64,000 nt of DNA, taken from Pseudomonadota bacterium. Lineage in GTDB: Bacteria; Pseudomonadota; Alphaproteobacteria; Rhizobiales; Tepidamorphaceae. This document shows, piece after piece, positions 17,656 through 26,185 of this stretch; position 1 is the stretch's first letter, and each line of letters starts with the position of its first letter. The notes beneath the pieces were generated by a model. The model was not told the origin of the DNA and did no database searches. It was given only the letters and a program-made list of their open reading frames with translations. The stretch spans positions 12,609 through 76,608 of the forward strand of contig JAEWYT010000079.1 of the NCBI GenBank assembly GCA_023458595.1, read 5' to 3'. The position numbers and the translations under genes are program-made.

Positions 17656-18477
17656 ATGTCAGGCATCTATTTCACCCAGAGCTTTCAGCGCTCCTTTGGC
17701 ACATATCCGCTGGCGGGCGGCGAGCTAATGTCGGTTCTGCGCGATGCATTTTCGATCGGCTACCGCGCAATCGACACAGCACAGAGTTATCGCAACGAGG
17801 CCGATGTCGGACGAGCCGTCGCAGAAGCGCCCATTCCGCGCGGGGAACTGTGCATCACGTCCAAGGTCAAGCCCGCCAACTTCGACCGGGAGCGGTTCAT
17901 TGCGAGTGTCGAACGTAGCCTAACTGCGCTCGGCACCGAATATCTCGACGTGCTGCTGCTTCATTGGCCGCCGAAAGACGGCGATGTCCGGCCATCACTC
18001 GAGTTGTTGCAGCGTGCCAAGGATCTCGGTCTGACCCGCAATATCGGTGTCAGCAACTACACAGCGAAAATGATGAAGCTCGCGAAAGAGACGATCGACG
18101 GGCCGATCATCACCAATCAGGTGGAGTTCCATCCTCTGCTCGACCAGAGCAAGTTGCTGGCTGCCGCCTATGCGTTAGACATTCCGCTGTCGTCCTATTG
18201 CTCGGTCGCACGTGGTGCAATATTCAAGTATGACCTTTTCTCACAGCTTTCCCATGCCTATGGAAAGGACGTTGGCCAGATCGCGCTGCGTTGGATATTG
18301 CAGAAGGGTGTACCGATCAACACCATGTCCACCAATCCCGCGCACATGCGCAAAAATTTTGATGTCATGGACTTCACGTTGTCCAGCATAGACATGGCGC
18401 GGATCGATATGCTCACAGCGGTAAACTTGCGGATCAACACGAAAGACGTGACGCCGTTCGCGCCAGACTGGGATTGA
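17656..18477 (+). CDS. Aldo/keto reductase, 2,5-diketogluconate reductase-like
   Basis: A 273-residue NADPH-dependent TIM-barrel reductase. The tetrad is present: Asp and Tyr in AIDTAQSYRNE, Lys in ITSKVKP and His in LLHWPP. It is close in size to DkgA/DkgB-type enzymes that reduce small carbonyls. No strong ribosome site is visible before the ATG. It is probably co-transcribed with the aldA gene 217 bases upstream. The substrate is unknown. Confidence 0.88.
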   Translation: MSGIYFTQSFQRSFGTYPLAGGELMSVLRDAFSIGYRAIDTAQSYRNEADVGRAVAEAPIPRGELCITSKVKPANFDRERFIASVERSLTALGTEYLDVLLLHWPPKDGDVRPSLELLQRAKDLGLTRNIGVSNYTAKMMKLAKETIDGPIITNQVEFHPLLDQSKLLAAAYALDIPLSSYCSVARGAIFKYDLFSQLSHAYGKDVGQIALRWILQKGVPINTMSTNPAHMRKNFDVMDFTLSSIDMARIDMLTAVNLRINTKDVTPFAPDWD

Positions 18478-18598
18478 CGCTCCCGTCGCATATCAAACAG
18501 CCGCGTCGCCGTTCTGATCAGGGGTCTGAGAAACCCGCGTACCGAGAGGCAGTCGCCAGGTCGAAGGCTAGGCTCAACGGGTTCTCGCGAGTATCCAG

Positions 18599-19366
18599 CT
18601 AGAGCAAGTCACCAAGCTTTCTTGCCGCTTCTGCCACCAGCGATCCATAGGCCGCAGCCTCCGTCGCGTCGAACCGCACCACCGGAACGACCAGTCCGAT
18701 AGCCCCCAGAATGTTGCCCCCTCGAGATTTGACTGGTGCCGCAATATGCGCGATGCCCGACGGCTCCTTATTCGCGGATACGGCGTATCCCTCCCGGCGG
18801 ACATGGTCCATATAGCCTTGCAGCCCGCCAACATCCGTAGAGTCGCCTGTAACCGCCACCTCCGGCATTGCGCCGTCCACGACCTTATCCGGCAGGGATG
18901 CCAACACCACAAGTCCGAAGGCGTTACCGGTGATATCCTCTCGTACGTTCATGGACAGCCTGCAGCGCAGGTATTGACGGCTGTCGGACTTGGCGTGATA
19001 GCTGATGTCGCCACTTGCCGGGTGGTATAGGACGAATGCCGACGTTTCCTCTGTCCGCTCTGTGAGTTCGTCCAGGATCGGCTGCAGCACCCGGCTGAGC
19101 GGGTTTCTGGAAATCGCGCTCGCAGCAATTCGCAACAGCTCATTCCCGAAATCGTACTTGTGAATGGCCGCATTCTTCTGAACGAATCCGCATTCCGACA
19201 GCAAATCCAGCAATCGATGCGTGGTGCTCATCGGAAGCCCGGTCGCTTCGGATATCTGTTTCACTCCCAGCGGTTGGGAGGCTTCCGCCATCGCTCCCAA
19301 GACAATCCCTACCCTTGCCACGGTTCCTGTCGAGTTATTCGTGGTCGTCAAGTTGATTGGCCTCAT
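18599..19366 (-). CDS. IclR-family transcriptional regulator
   Basis: About 255 residues: an N-terminal winged HTH (LGVKQISEATGLPMSTTHRLLDLL) and a C-terminal effector-binding IclR domain (VREGYAVSANKEPSGIAHIAAPV). The start is uncertain; I chose the ATG at 19366, which overlaps the end of the preceding IclR gene by 32 bases, although the frame stays open to 19489. It is tandem with a second IclR gene and lies beside operons that share a TTCCG-N5-CGGAA palindrome, so it is a candidate repressor of the island. Confidence 0.88.
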   Translation of the reverse strand: MRPINLTTTNNSTGTVARVGIVLGAMAEASQPLGVKQISEATGLPMSTTHRLLDLLSECGFVQKNAAIHKYDFGNELLRIAASAISRNPLSRVLQPILDELTERTEETSAFVLYHPASGDISYHAKSDSRQYLRCRLSMNVREDITGNAFGLVVLASLPDKVVDGAMPEVAVTGDSTDVGGLQGYMDHVRREGYAVSANKEPSGIAHIAAPVKSRGGNILGAIGLVVPVVRFDATEAAAYGSLVAEAARKLGDLL

Positions 19367-20129
19367 GGCTATGGATATCGAAGACCGTGGCGATTTCCCT
19401 GGCGCTCCCGTGCAGGATTTCCGCCGACGCCGCCATTCGATCCTCGCGAAAGCGGAAAAAGGGAATCGATAGACCGACGGAACCGACAACCCGGCCTGAT
19501 TTCAATATTACGGGAACCGCGAGGCCGGTGCCGTGAGGCGCGCGCTCCGCTTTTGAAATGGCATAACCCATGCGCCTTATCTTTTCCAGTTCGTCCCGGA
19601 CCTTAGCCGGTTCGACAATTGTTGACGTAGTCAGAGGCACCAGCGGTTTCTCGATGATCGTTTCGATCACATCAGCCGGCAAGAAGGCGAAAATCGCCTT
19701 GCCGCTGGCGCCGGCGTAAACCGGCGCCCGATCGCCGATGTCGTAGTTGTAGCCGAGCGCATTCGGGCCGTGCTCGACGACAGTAACCATCATGCTCTGT
19801 GAATCCGGCTCGTATCTATAAAATGCGCAGGTTTCTTCGAGTGCGATGGCGGTCGCTTTCACGATCTGCGAAATGCGGGATATGAAGGAGCCCTCGCCAA
19901 GCGCGCCCGCAGCCAGCCGGACGCACTCCGTCCCGACCGAATAGCATCGCGTATCGGGGTCGTAAGCGACCATCCGCTCCGACACGAGCGTTTGCAGGAT
20001 ACGGTGCGTCGTGGCGATATTTAGGCCAGTCTTGCTTGCAAGCGCCTGAATCCTCATCCCAGCCTTTTCATCTACAAGGCATTTCAGGAGCGCGAGAGCT
20101 CTAGGTATGGCGCCCTTCGGGCTATCCAT
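19335..20129 (-). CDS. IclR-family transcriptional regulator
   Basis: A 264-residue IclR protein with an N-terminal HTH (MRIQALASKTGLNIATTHRILQ, about 25-46) and an effector domain with YAGASGKAIFAF and GYAISKAERAPHGTGLAVPV. It overlaps the following IclR gene, so both are made from one message. Two IclR proteins in tandem could bind the promoter palindromes separately or as mixed tetramers; which one controls what cannot be told from sequence. Confidence 0.92.
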   Translation of the reverse strand: MDSPKGAIPRALALLKCLVDEKAGMRIQALASKTGLNIATTHRILQTLVSERMVAYDPDTRCYSVGTECVRLAAGALGEGSFISRISQIVKATAIALEETCAFYRYEPDSQSMMVTVVEHGPNALGYNYDIGDRAPVYAGASGKAIFAFLPADVIETIIEKPLVPLTTSTIVEPAKVRDELEKIRRMGYAISKAERAPHGTGLAVPVILKSGRVVGSVGLSIPFFRFREDRMAASAEILHGSAREIATVFDIHSHEANQLDDHE

Positions 20130-20388
20130 GGGCGGCCCGTCCTATCTTTCTTTGAGAGCGCTTGTTGGAGGAGAAAAGCGAAGGCGAGGAGCCGCCCTGT
20201 TCAAGTGGCTATAGATTGCTCGTTCGCATCTGCATCATAAGCGGTCGCTCCGACAAACGAATAGCACGTTTCACATCCAATTGGCGAAATCGGCTTTTGG
20301 ACGTGTGTCGATTCCAGAAAGGGTCCGTAGACTGCAATGCGATTTCCAGGCAAGTCAATGCTGGCGGCGCGCAGTGCGTTGGTGCGTG

Positions 20389-21027
20389 TGACTTGCCACT
20401 GAGTTCTTCCTCCACGTTGGATTAGAGTCCCGCCCTAATTGAAGGACGGACGAATGAAGCGGAAGCGGTTCACGGAAGAGCAGATCATCGCGGTTCTGCG
20501 AGAGCATGAGGCGCTTCCGGGTGCTGAACATCGTCGATGACGTAACGCGGGAATGCCTTGCCGCGATCCCCGATGCATCGATCTCCGGCCGTCGTGTCGC
20601 GCGCGAACTGAGCGATCTGATCGCTCGTCGCAGCAAGCCGGCAATGATCGTATCCGACCATGGCACAGAGTTCACCTCGAACGCTGTCCTGGCCTGGTCG
20701 AAGGATCACCGTGTCGAGTGGCACTACATCGCGCCCGGCAAGCCGATGCCGAACGGTTACGTCGAGAGCTTCAACGGGCGGATGCGCGACGAGATCCTGA
20801 ACGAGAGCCTGTTCTTCGGCCTCGACCATGCCCGCAGCGCCATCACCGAATGGGTGGAGGATTTCAGCACGACGAGGCCACACTCCTTGCTTGGCTATCA
20901 CACCCCGGCGGCCTTCGCCGAACTCCTGACCGAAACCGGTAACCCGTTTGCCCAACCCGCGCCTCAGGGCGTAACAGAAACGGTCGAGGCTCTAATCGCC
21001 GCTGGATGAAATCTCAGTGGCAAGTCA
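20389..21027 (+). mobile_element. IS3-family insertion sequence, internally deleted
   Basis: Perfect 15-bp terminal inverted repeats TGACTTGCCACTGAG (20389-20403) and CTCAGTGGCAAGTCA (21013-21027) bound a 639-base element. It holds only the first ~20 codons of orfA joined to the C-terminal part of orfB. No target-site duplication is obvious. It lies between the IclR pair and the ADH gene. Confidence 0.85.
20454..21009 (+). pseudogene. IS3 transposase remnant (orfA start joined to orfB catalytic end)
   Basis: ATG at 20454 gives MKRKRFTEEQIIAVLREHEA, the orfA N-terminus, and soon meets a stop. In another frame from about 20506 the orfB DDE part is intact: Asp in NIVDDVTRE, Asp in IVSDHGTEF and Glu in NGYVESFNGR. 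The deletion removes most of the HTH protein and the orfB N-terminus, so the element should not transpose by itself. Confidence 0.85.
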
Positions 21028-21119
21028 GCAATCCGAAACGTTGCGACGGAACCCTCCCAAAAAATGGAGTGGCCTTCACACGTCGCTACCCGTATCGAAA
21101 AGTTTGCAACATAGCCTAC

Positions 21120-22181
21120 TCAGAACACGATGACGCCCTTGCCACCGGACTGCTTGTCGAATTCGCGGTAGGCTTGGTCCGCCTGATCCAGCGTCCAGCG
21201 GTCGGTGAACTGCTTGTCGACGTCCACGCCATGGTCGGCAACGAAGCGCACACAGTTGGCGAGCCCCACATCGGAGAACGTCCATGAACCGATGATCGTC
21301 CGCTGCTTGCTGATAACATCCTTCGTCACGTCGAGCGACACGTCACCGCCTGCACCCACGAACGCGATTCTGCCCCACGCATCGGTAGAGCGGACGGCTG
21401 CTTGGCGGGCCGGCGCAGCGCCCGAACAATCCATGGCGCAGGTCACGCCCTTGCCACCCGTCAGGTCACGGATGACCTGCACAGGATCGCCGGCGCTCGC
21501 GTCCACTACATCGGTGGCGCCGAACTCTCTCGCCTTTTCCGCCCGCTCCTTCGATACGTCGACGGCAATGACGCGTGCGCCCATTGTCGACGCGAACTGT
21601 ACCGCCGACTGGCCGACAGGGCCCAGGCCGAAAACGGCCAACGTGTCGCGCGCGCTGAAGTCGATCCGCACGAGCGCATGATAGGCGGTACCCGTGCCAC
21701 ACGCGATGGCGGCGCCAGCTGCGAAGCTCACTTCTTCCGGCAGATGAATAAGCGTTTTGACCGGGACCTTCAGGTAGTTGGCGTGCCCGCCATGCGCAGT
21801 GATGCCATATAGCTTCGCACCATGATCGCACATCTGTGTCCAGCCCTTGCGGCAGTGGTCACAATAGTTGCAGCCGTCATAGTGGAAAACGACAACACGG
21901 TCTCCGATTTTGAAACTGCGCGGATCGACATCCTTGCCTAGTGCGGCGACAACGCCGCAGGGCTCATGCCCTGCAATGATCAGATCGCCGTCCTTCATAC
22001 CGCCGGTCGGCAATCCCAATGTCCGCACGGCCGGACCGACGCCATCCCGATAGAACTTCAGGTCGCTCCCGCAAAAGCTGGATGCCTTCATCTCGATAAT
22101 CGCATCTGTCGGGCCGGGCTCCGGATCGTCAAAGTTCAGGACTTCGATCTTGCGATCACCCTTGAACACTACACCGCGCAT
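21120..22181 (-). CDS. Zinc-dependent alcohol dehydrogenase (MDR family)
   Basis: A 353-residue medium-chain alcohol dehydrogenase. The catalytic zinc ligands are Cys in SSFCGSD and His-Glu in GHEPCG; the structural zinc site is the four-Cys CNYCDHCRKGWTQMC segment; the cofactor motif is GLGPVG. The start at 22181 has GGGAGG 8 bases upstream. It is the second gene after the aldehyde dehydrogenase at 22240 (58 bases apart). Together they would oxidise an alcohol to the acid through an aldehyde. Their promoter lies in the duplicated block at 23.9 kb. Confidence 0.92.
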   Translation of the reverse strand: MRGVVFKGDRKIEVLNFDDPEPGPTDAIIEMKASSFCGSDLKFYRDGVGPAVRTLGLPTGGMKDGDLIIAGHEPCGVVAALGKDVDPRSFKIGDRVVVFHYDGCNYCDHCRKGWTQMCDHGAKLYGITAHGGHANYLKVPVKTLIHLPEEVSFAAGAAIACGTGTAYHALVRIDFSARDTLAVFGLGPVGQSAVQFASTMGARVIAVDVSKERAEKAREFGATDVVDASAGDPVQVIRDLTGGKGVTCAMDCSGAAPARQAAVRSTDAWGRIAFVGAGGDVSLDVTKDVISKQRTIIGSWTFSDVGLANCVRFVADHGVDVDKQFTDRWTLDQADQAYREFDKQSGGKGVIVF

Positions 22182-22239
22182 GAATGAATCCTCCCTTGCT
22201 AAAAAGCTTCCTCGTCCTCCCCCGTTCCGCTTTTCAGCT

Positions 22240-23718
22240 TTACAGGCGTATGACAAACGGACTCACCGGCGCCGCGTTGGATGTCGAAATCCAAACGCTC
22301 TTGGTCTCGGTGAATTCCCGGATGGCCTCGATGCCGTTTTCCCGGCCCAGCCCCGAATGCTTAACGCCGCCGAAAGGAAGCATGAAGCTGACGCCGCGAT
22401 AGGTATTGACCCAGACGGTGCCCGCCTTGATCGCTTTCGACAATCTCAAGGCGCGCGACAGGTCCTTGGTCCAGACGCCTGCGGCCAGTCCGTAGATTAC
22501 GTCGTTTGCGATGCGAACAGCATCGGTCTCGTCTTCGAATTCGATAATGGAGAGGACGGGCCCAAAAACCTCTTCCTGTGCGATGCGCATGGAGTTGGTC
22601 ACGTTCTGGAAAATGGTCGGCTGGACGAATTGGCCACCCGGAAGTTCCTCTACCGGCTCGCCTCCATAGATGCATTCAGCGCCTTCCGACCGCGCGATGT
22701 CGATATATTTGACGACCTTGGCGAACTGGTCCGGCGTGGTGACCGGCCCTATGTTAGTGTCAGGATCCGCAGGGTTGCCAATTTTAGCGGCACGAACCAT
22801 GTCGAGAAGCTTCGCCACAAACTTTTCCTTGATACTCTGTTGCACAAGGAGGCGGGAGCCGGCGACGCAGGTCTGGCCGGTAGCCGCGAATATGCCCGAC
22901 ACCGCGCCGACGACAGCTACGTCGAGATCGCAATCGTCGAAGACGATGTTGGGCGACTTGCCGCCCAGTTCGAGTGAGACGCGCTTCATGGTCCTCGCGG
23001 CGCTCGAGTAGACCTTCGCGCCCGTGGCATCAGAGCCAGTAAATGTTACCTTCGCGACGCCCGGATGCTCGACCAATGTAGCGCCGACATCCGCACCGAA
23101 GCCGGTCACGACGTTGAACACGCCCGCAGGGAAACCGGCTTCCTGCGTCAGGCTCATGAATTCGAGCGTGCTCGCCGAAGCAAATTCGGACGGCTTCACG
23201 ACTACAGTGCAGCCGGCTGCAAGCGCCGGGGCGCATTTCGCCGCCACGAAGAGAAGCGGCGAGTTCCAAGCCGTCAGGGCGGCCACCACACCGACCGGGT
23301 TATGGGTCGTGAAGGCAAACGAGTCCGGCTTTTCGAGGGGAATGACGGAACCCTCGATCTTGTCGGCGAGGCCGGCAAAGTACCACCAATATTCCGGATG
23401 ATATTTGAGCTGCGCGATCATCTCAGTCCGCAGCTTGCCATTGTCGGTAACTTCGATGTCGGCGAGCCGGTCCGCATTCTCCAGAACTAGATCGCCAAGG
23501 CGGCGCATGAGCTTACCGCGGGCCGTCGCATTCATGGTCGACCACGGTCCCTGGCTCAACGCCCGCGAGGCGGCGTCGACGGCCAAGTCCAGATCTTCCT
23601 TGCTTGCCTTGGGAATGCTTGCCCAAGCCTCGCCGGTATAGGGATTGATCGAATCGAACCACTCGTTCTTGACCGGGTCCACATAATTTCCGTCGATGAA
23701 GAGCTGATACTTTTTCAT
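22240..23718 (-). CDS. NAD(P)-dependent aldehyde dehydrogenase
   Basis: A 492-residue ALDH superfamily enzyme with TGSDATGAKV (cofactor binding), SLELGGKSPN (general-base Glu) and AATGQTCVAGSRL (catalytic Cys). The C-terminus PFGGVKHSGLGRENG is typical of betaine/hydroxymuconic-type enzymes. Upstream, on the same strand, lies a duplicated promoter block with a 17-codon leader frame copied from the CoA-transferase gene. It is probably co-expressed with the Zn-alcohol dehydrogenase. Confidence 0.92.
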   Translation of the reverse strand: MKKYQLFIDGNYVDPVKNEWFDSINPYTGEAWASIPKASKEDLDLAVDAASRALSQGPWSTMNATARGKLMRRLGDLVLENADRLADIEVTDNGKLRTEMIAQLKYHPEYWWYFAGLADKIEGSVIPLEKPDSFAFTTHNPVGVVAALTAWNSPLLFVAAKCAPALAAGCTVVVKPSEFASASTLEFMSLTQEAGFPAGVFNVVTGFGADVGATLVEHPGVAKVTFTGSDATGAKVYSSAARTMKRVSLELGGKSPNIVFDDCDLDVAVVGAVSGIFAATGQTCVAGSRLLVQQSIKEKFVAKLLDMVRAAKIGNPADPDTNIGPVTTPDQFAKVVKYIDIARSEGAECIYGGEPVEELPGGQFVQPTIFQNVTNSMRIAQEEVFGPVLSIIEFEDETDAVRIANDVIYGLAAGVWTKDLSRALRLSKAIKAGTVWVNTYRGVSFMLPFGGVKHSGLGRENGIEAIREFTETKSVWISTSNAAPVSPFVIRL

Positions 23719-23830
23719 GCCTCAATCTGTCTTGGTCGATAGCGGTTGATGTCGACGTCGGTAGACAAACGCCTTGCTTGCGGAGGTGATGGCAGGCGGG
23801 ATTTCGTGAGTCCCGTCCGCTGACGGAAGA

Positions 23831-23884
23831 TCATGTCAGGCCACGATCCGACTCGCCGTTGTCTGCGTGTCCGTTCGGGCTCAA
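23831..23884 (-). pseudogene. Leader-size fragment of the CoA-transferase gene start (duplicate)
   Basis: TTG with the same GAGGAGGCAGG ribosome site as the gene at 12463 opens a 17-codon frame reading MSPNGHADNGESDRG and then stops. The first 13 residues match the CoA-transferase start with one change. It is the left edge of the duplicated promoter block and lies about 110 bases upstream of the aldehyde dehydrogenase start, on its message. Confidence 0.7.
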
Positions 23885-23922
23885 GTGAACCTGCCTCCTC
23901 ATTCGGCGATTGCTGTTCTTGT

Positions 23923-23939
23923 ATTCCGTTTATCGGAAT
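23923..23939. promoter_or_regulatory. Operator-like palindrome ATTCCG-N5-CGGAAT, site B
   Basis: Perfect inverted repeat ATTCCG-TTTAT-CGGAAT, the counterpart of site A. It lies between the predicted promoter (23960-23988) and the aldehyde dehydrogenase gene on the minus strand. The arms are better conserved than the surrounding duplicated sequence. Confidence 0.6.
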
Positions 23940-23959
23940 TTCCTCTCATATTATCTGAA

Positions 23960-23988
23960 TATGTATCCACCCCTTTGACGCGTGTCAA
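23960..23988 (-). promoter_or_regulatory. Sigma-70-like promoter for the ALDH/ADH operon
   Basis: On the minus strand TTGACA (23983-23988), a 17-base spacer and TACATA (23960-23965). As in the original, the -35 is half of a perfect TTGAC-GCGT-GTCAA palindrome (23975-23988). Confidence 0.5.
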
Positions 23989-24120
23989 CTCTTTGTTACC
24001 CGCGTCGGGCGCCTGAGCAGCCGCCCACTTCATCTCATGCTGACTATTTCCCAAGCGGCCGCGCATTCGCGCTCATTGCATTCGGCAACCCAGATTATTG
24101 CCGCTTTGCGGGAAAGTGAC

Positions 24121-24186
24121 TTGACATATTTGAGTTGGGCAAGATAGATTTCAAAAAAAATGGAATATAATTCCGATTAGCAGAAT
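24121..24186 (+). promoter_or_regulatory. Promoter and operator pair for the TRAP operon, site D
   Basis: TTGACA (24121-24126), an 18-base spacer and TAGATT (24145-24150), followed by GGAAT-ATA-ATTCC (24162-24174) and ATTCCG-ATTAG-CAGAAT (24170-24186). The layout is identical to site C at 13657-13722. Confidence 0.55.
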
Positions 24187-24218
24187 TCCAATAGCTAGTC
24201 GGTGGAGGAGGAGCGAAA

Positions 24219-24374
24219 GTGGCATCGGATGGTGCGCGGGAAGGAGCCGTTACATCTCGCGAGACGGAGCGCGTCGGCTGTATCGCGTTCGCGCGCGTAC
24301 TCTCCGACTTCGTCAGCAGGAACGACGTCCGCGCCATCGTATTCTCAGCTATCCAAGGGAGGATCAAATCATGA
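24219..24374 (+). pseudogene. Truncated crotonase N-terminus acting as leader frame before dctP
   Basis: A 51-codon frame from GTG 24219 copies the start of the crotonase at 13755 (shared TSRETERVG and LSDFVSRND), with about 17 residues deleted internally and the rest of the gene lost. It keeps the GGAGGAG ribosome site and its TGA stop overlaps the dctP ATG (ATGA), so it could couple translation to dctP. Confidence 0.65.
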
Positions 24375-25504
24375 AACTGCAATGCGTATTGGCGATGGCC
24401 GTTGCCGTGAGCCTTACGACAGCGGCAGCCGGCCAGGAACTGAAGATCGCAAGCGGATGGCCAACTACGCAGGGCGCGCATGGGGCCTACGACGCGTTCA
24501 AGCCCTATGTAGAAGCCAACAGCGACCTGAAAATCTCAGTGTTCCATAGCGGTTCGCTGCTTGCCTTCAAGGAAATTCCCAGCGGCCTGCGCGACGGGAT
24601 CGCCGAAATAGGCTCAATCCTGCCGCCCTTCTACCCGTCTGAATTCCCGGAATCGAACCTACCCGCGAATCTGTCGATGCTTACCAATGTCGGCAAGCGA
24701 GTCCCTGCGCCGGGCGCGGTAATGGCCGGCGCGACCATGGAATACATCTTTGGCAGCGAGGATGCGCTGGAAGGCTATAAGCGGCAGAACGAGGTCTATC
24801 TGGGCTCGCTCTCCAGCGCTCCTTATGACTTGATATGCCGCGACGCGGTGCGTTCGCCGGAGGACATCAAGGGCAAGAAGTTCCGTGTGGGCCAGGCTAA
24901 CTTCGGCCGTTTCGTGGAGCATTTCGGCGGCGTGCAGGTCGCGCTCGCGGCGAACGAGATGTACGAGGCGATGTCGCAGGGCGTGGTCGACTGCGCGGTT
25001 CTGGCAGTCAACGACCTGAAGGGCTATCAGATGGCCGCCGTGGCGAAGAATGTCACGCTGGGGGTGCCGGGCGGCGTATTCTCGGGCGCCGAACCGCTCA
25101 ACATCAACCGCAGCGTCTGGCAGGGCCTGACGGTCGACCAGCGGCAAGTGCTGCTCGAAGGCGCCGCGCGAGGCATGGCGGAGGCGACGGCGCGGCTCTT
25201 CGCCGATGCGCGCGACACGGCAGTCGAGTCGCCCTCGCTAGGCGTTACGGTAAGTGAACCCACTCCCGAATTGGTCGTGGCGACCGAGGACTTCATCAAG
25301 GGCGACGTTGCCGTGCTGAAGCAGCAGTTCAGCAGCCAGTTCGGGGTGAAGGACATCGACGCGAAGGTGGCCGAGATCACCCGGCTGATTGAGAAATGGA
25401 AGGGCCTGACCGCCGATTGGGACGGCAAGACCGAGAGCCTAACGAAGCTCTATTGGGACGAGATCTACACAAAGATCGATCCCGCCACCTACGGCATGGA
25501 CTGA
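24371..25504 (+). CDS. dctP: TRAP transporter substrate-binding protein (DctP family)
   Basis: A 377-residue periplasmic solute receptor with a Sec signal peptide (residues 1-20, ending near AAAGQ). DctP features include LKIASGWPTTQGAHG at the mature N-terminus and the KKFRVGQANFGRFVEHFGG segment (about 170-190) around the carboxylate-binding Arg. AAGGGAGG precedes ATG. It is the first gene of a TRAP set with the small and large membrane subunits. The ligand is probably an organic anion and may be a pathway substrate, given the shared promoter type. Confidence 0.92.
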   Translation: MKLQCVLAMAVAVSLTTAAAGQELKIASGWPTTQGAHGAYDAFKPYVEANSDLKISVFHSGSLLAFKEIPSGLRDGIAEIGSILPPFYPSEFPESNLPANLSMLTNVGKRVPAPGAVMAGATMEYIFGSEDALEGYKRQNEVYLGSLSSAPYDLICRDAVRSPEDIKGKKFRVGQANFGRFVEHFGGVQVALAANEMYEAMSQGVVDCAVLAVNDLKGYQMAAVAKNVTLGVPGGVFSGAEPLNINRSVWQGLTVDQRQVLLEGAARGMAEATARLFADARDTAVESPSLGVTVSEPTPELVVATEDFIKGDVAVLKQQFSSQFGVKDIDAKVAEITRLIEKWKGLTADWDGKTESLTKLYWDEIYTKIDPATYGMD

Positions 25505-25630
25505 CGGGCGTTGTGCCACCACGCGGGTCGGGACAGGCTCCAGCCCTCTCCCGATCCGCTTCCGGTTATACGGACTTGTCGCGCGACTGATCGCGCGGCA
25601 CTAGCAACTCCGAAATTTCAGGCCTAGTCC

Positions 25631-26185
25631 ATGTTCTACGGAATCGGACGTCTCCTTTCCCGGGCGATCGACATCGTGTCGCTGGTCGCTGGTGCATTGA
25701 TCACGTTGATGATGGTGCAGGTCACCGTGGACGTCGTAGCGCGCTATGTCTTCGGGCGTCCTCTGCCCGCCACGACGGTCTTCATCTCGGAATACTACAT
25801 GCTGTTCGTGGTGTTCCTGGCGCAGGCGCTGCCCGAGCGCACCAACAACCATATCTCAGTCGAGATCGTGACCGAGCGGCTTGCCCCGCGCGTCCAGTAT
25901 CACCTTGCGAGTTGGGTGCATCTGCTGGGCGCCCTCGTCTATGCAGCGATAGCAGGCGCCTCCTGGACCGAGGCCATGATGAAGTTCCAATCCGGCGCGT
26001 CGGTCATCGAAAGCGGCATAACGGTGCCGATATGGCCGGGCTATTTCCCTGTGCCCATCGGCTGCGGACTGATGGCATTGGTCCTCTTTTACCGTTTCAT
26101 CGTCTACGTCACCGGCTGGAAGAGCGGACTCGGGGAAACCCCGGTTCCCGGCGCGGCCCAAGCCGTCGAAGGAACTTCCAAATGA
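25631..26185 (+). CDS. dctQ: TRAP transporter small permease (DctQ)
   Basis: A 184-residue membrane protein with about four helices and the family pattern EYYMLFVVFLAQALPERTNNHISVE. It connects the solute receptor with the large permease. Its stop overlaps the DctM start (ATGA), indicating translational coupling. Confidence 0.92.
   Translation: MFYGIGRLLSRAIDIVSLVAGALITLMMVQVTVDVVARYVFGRPLPATTVFISEYYMLFVVFLAQALPERTNNHISVEIVTERLAPRVQYHLASWVHLLGALVYAAIAGASWTEAMMKFQSGASVIESGITVPIWPGYFPVPIGCGLMALVLFYRFIVYVTGWKSGLGETPVPGAAQAVEGTSK

Larger units (their letters stand above)
23831..24370. repeat. Duplicated, fused promoter block (copy of 12.41-12.62 kb and 13.58-13.94 kb)
   Basis: The left half matches the CoA-transferase start and promoter region (about 12410-12620). 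From about 24050 the right half matches the region before and into the crotonase gene (about 13583-13935). The SDR gene between the two originals is missing, so the block is a compact divergent promoter. Many scattered substitutions show that the copy is old, yet promoter hexamers and palindromes are kept. Confidence 0.8.

Noticed and set aside
23815..23830. TCCG-CTGA-CGGA repeat near the ALDH gene as a fifth operator
   Set aside because: Spacer of 4 instead of 5, no AT-rich centre and outside the duplicated block; likely chance.
25912..26181. Upstream extension of dctM inside dctQ
   Set aside because: Arg-rich, no membrane character; the ATG at 26182 overlaps the dctQ stop as in other TRAP operons.
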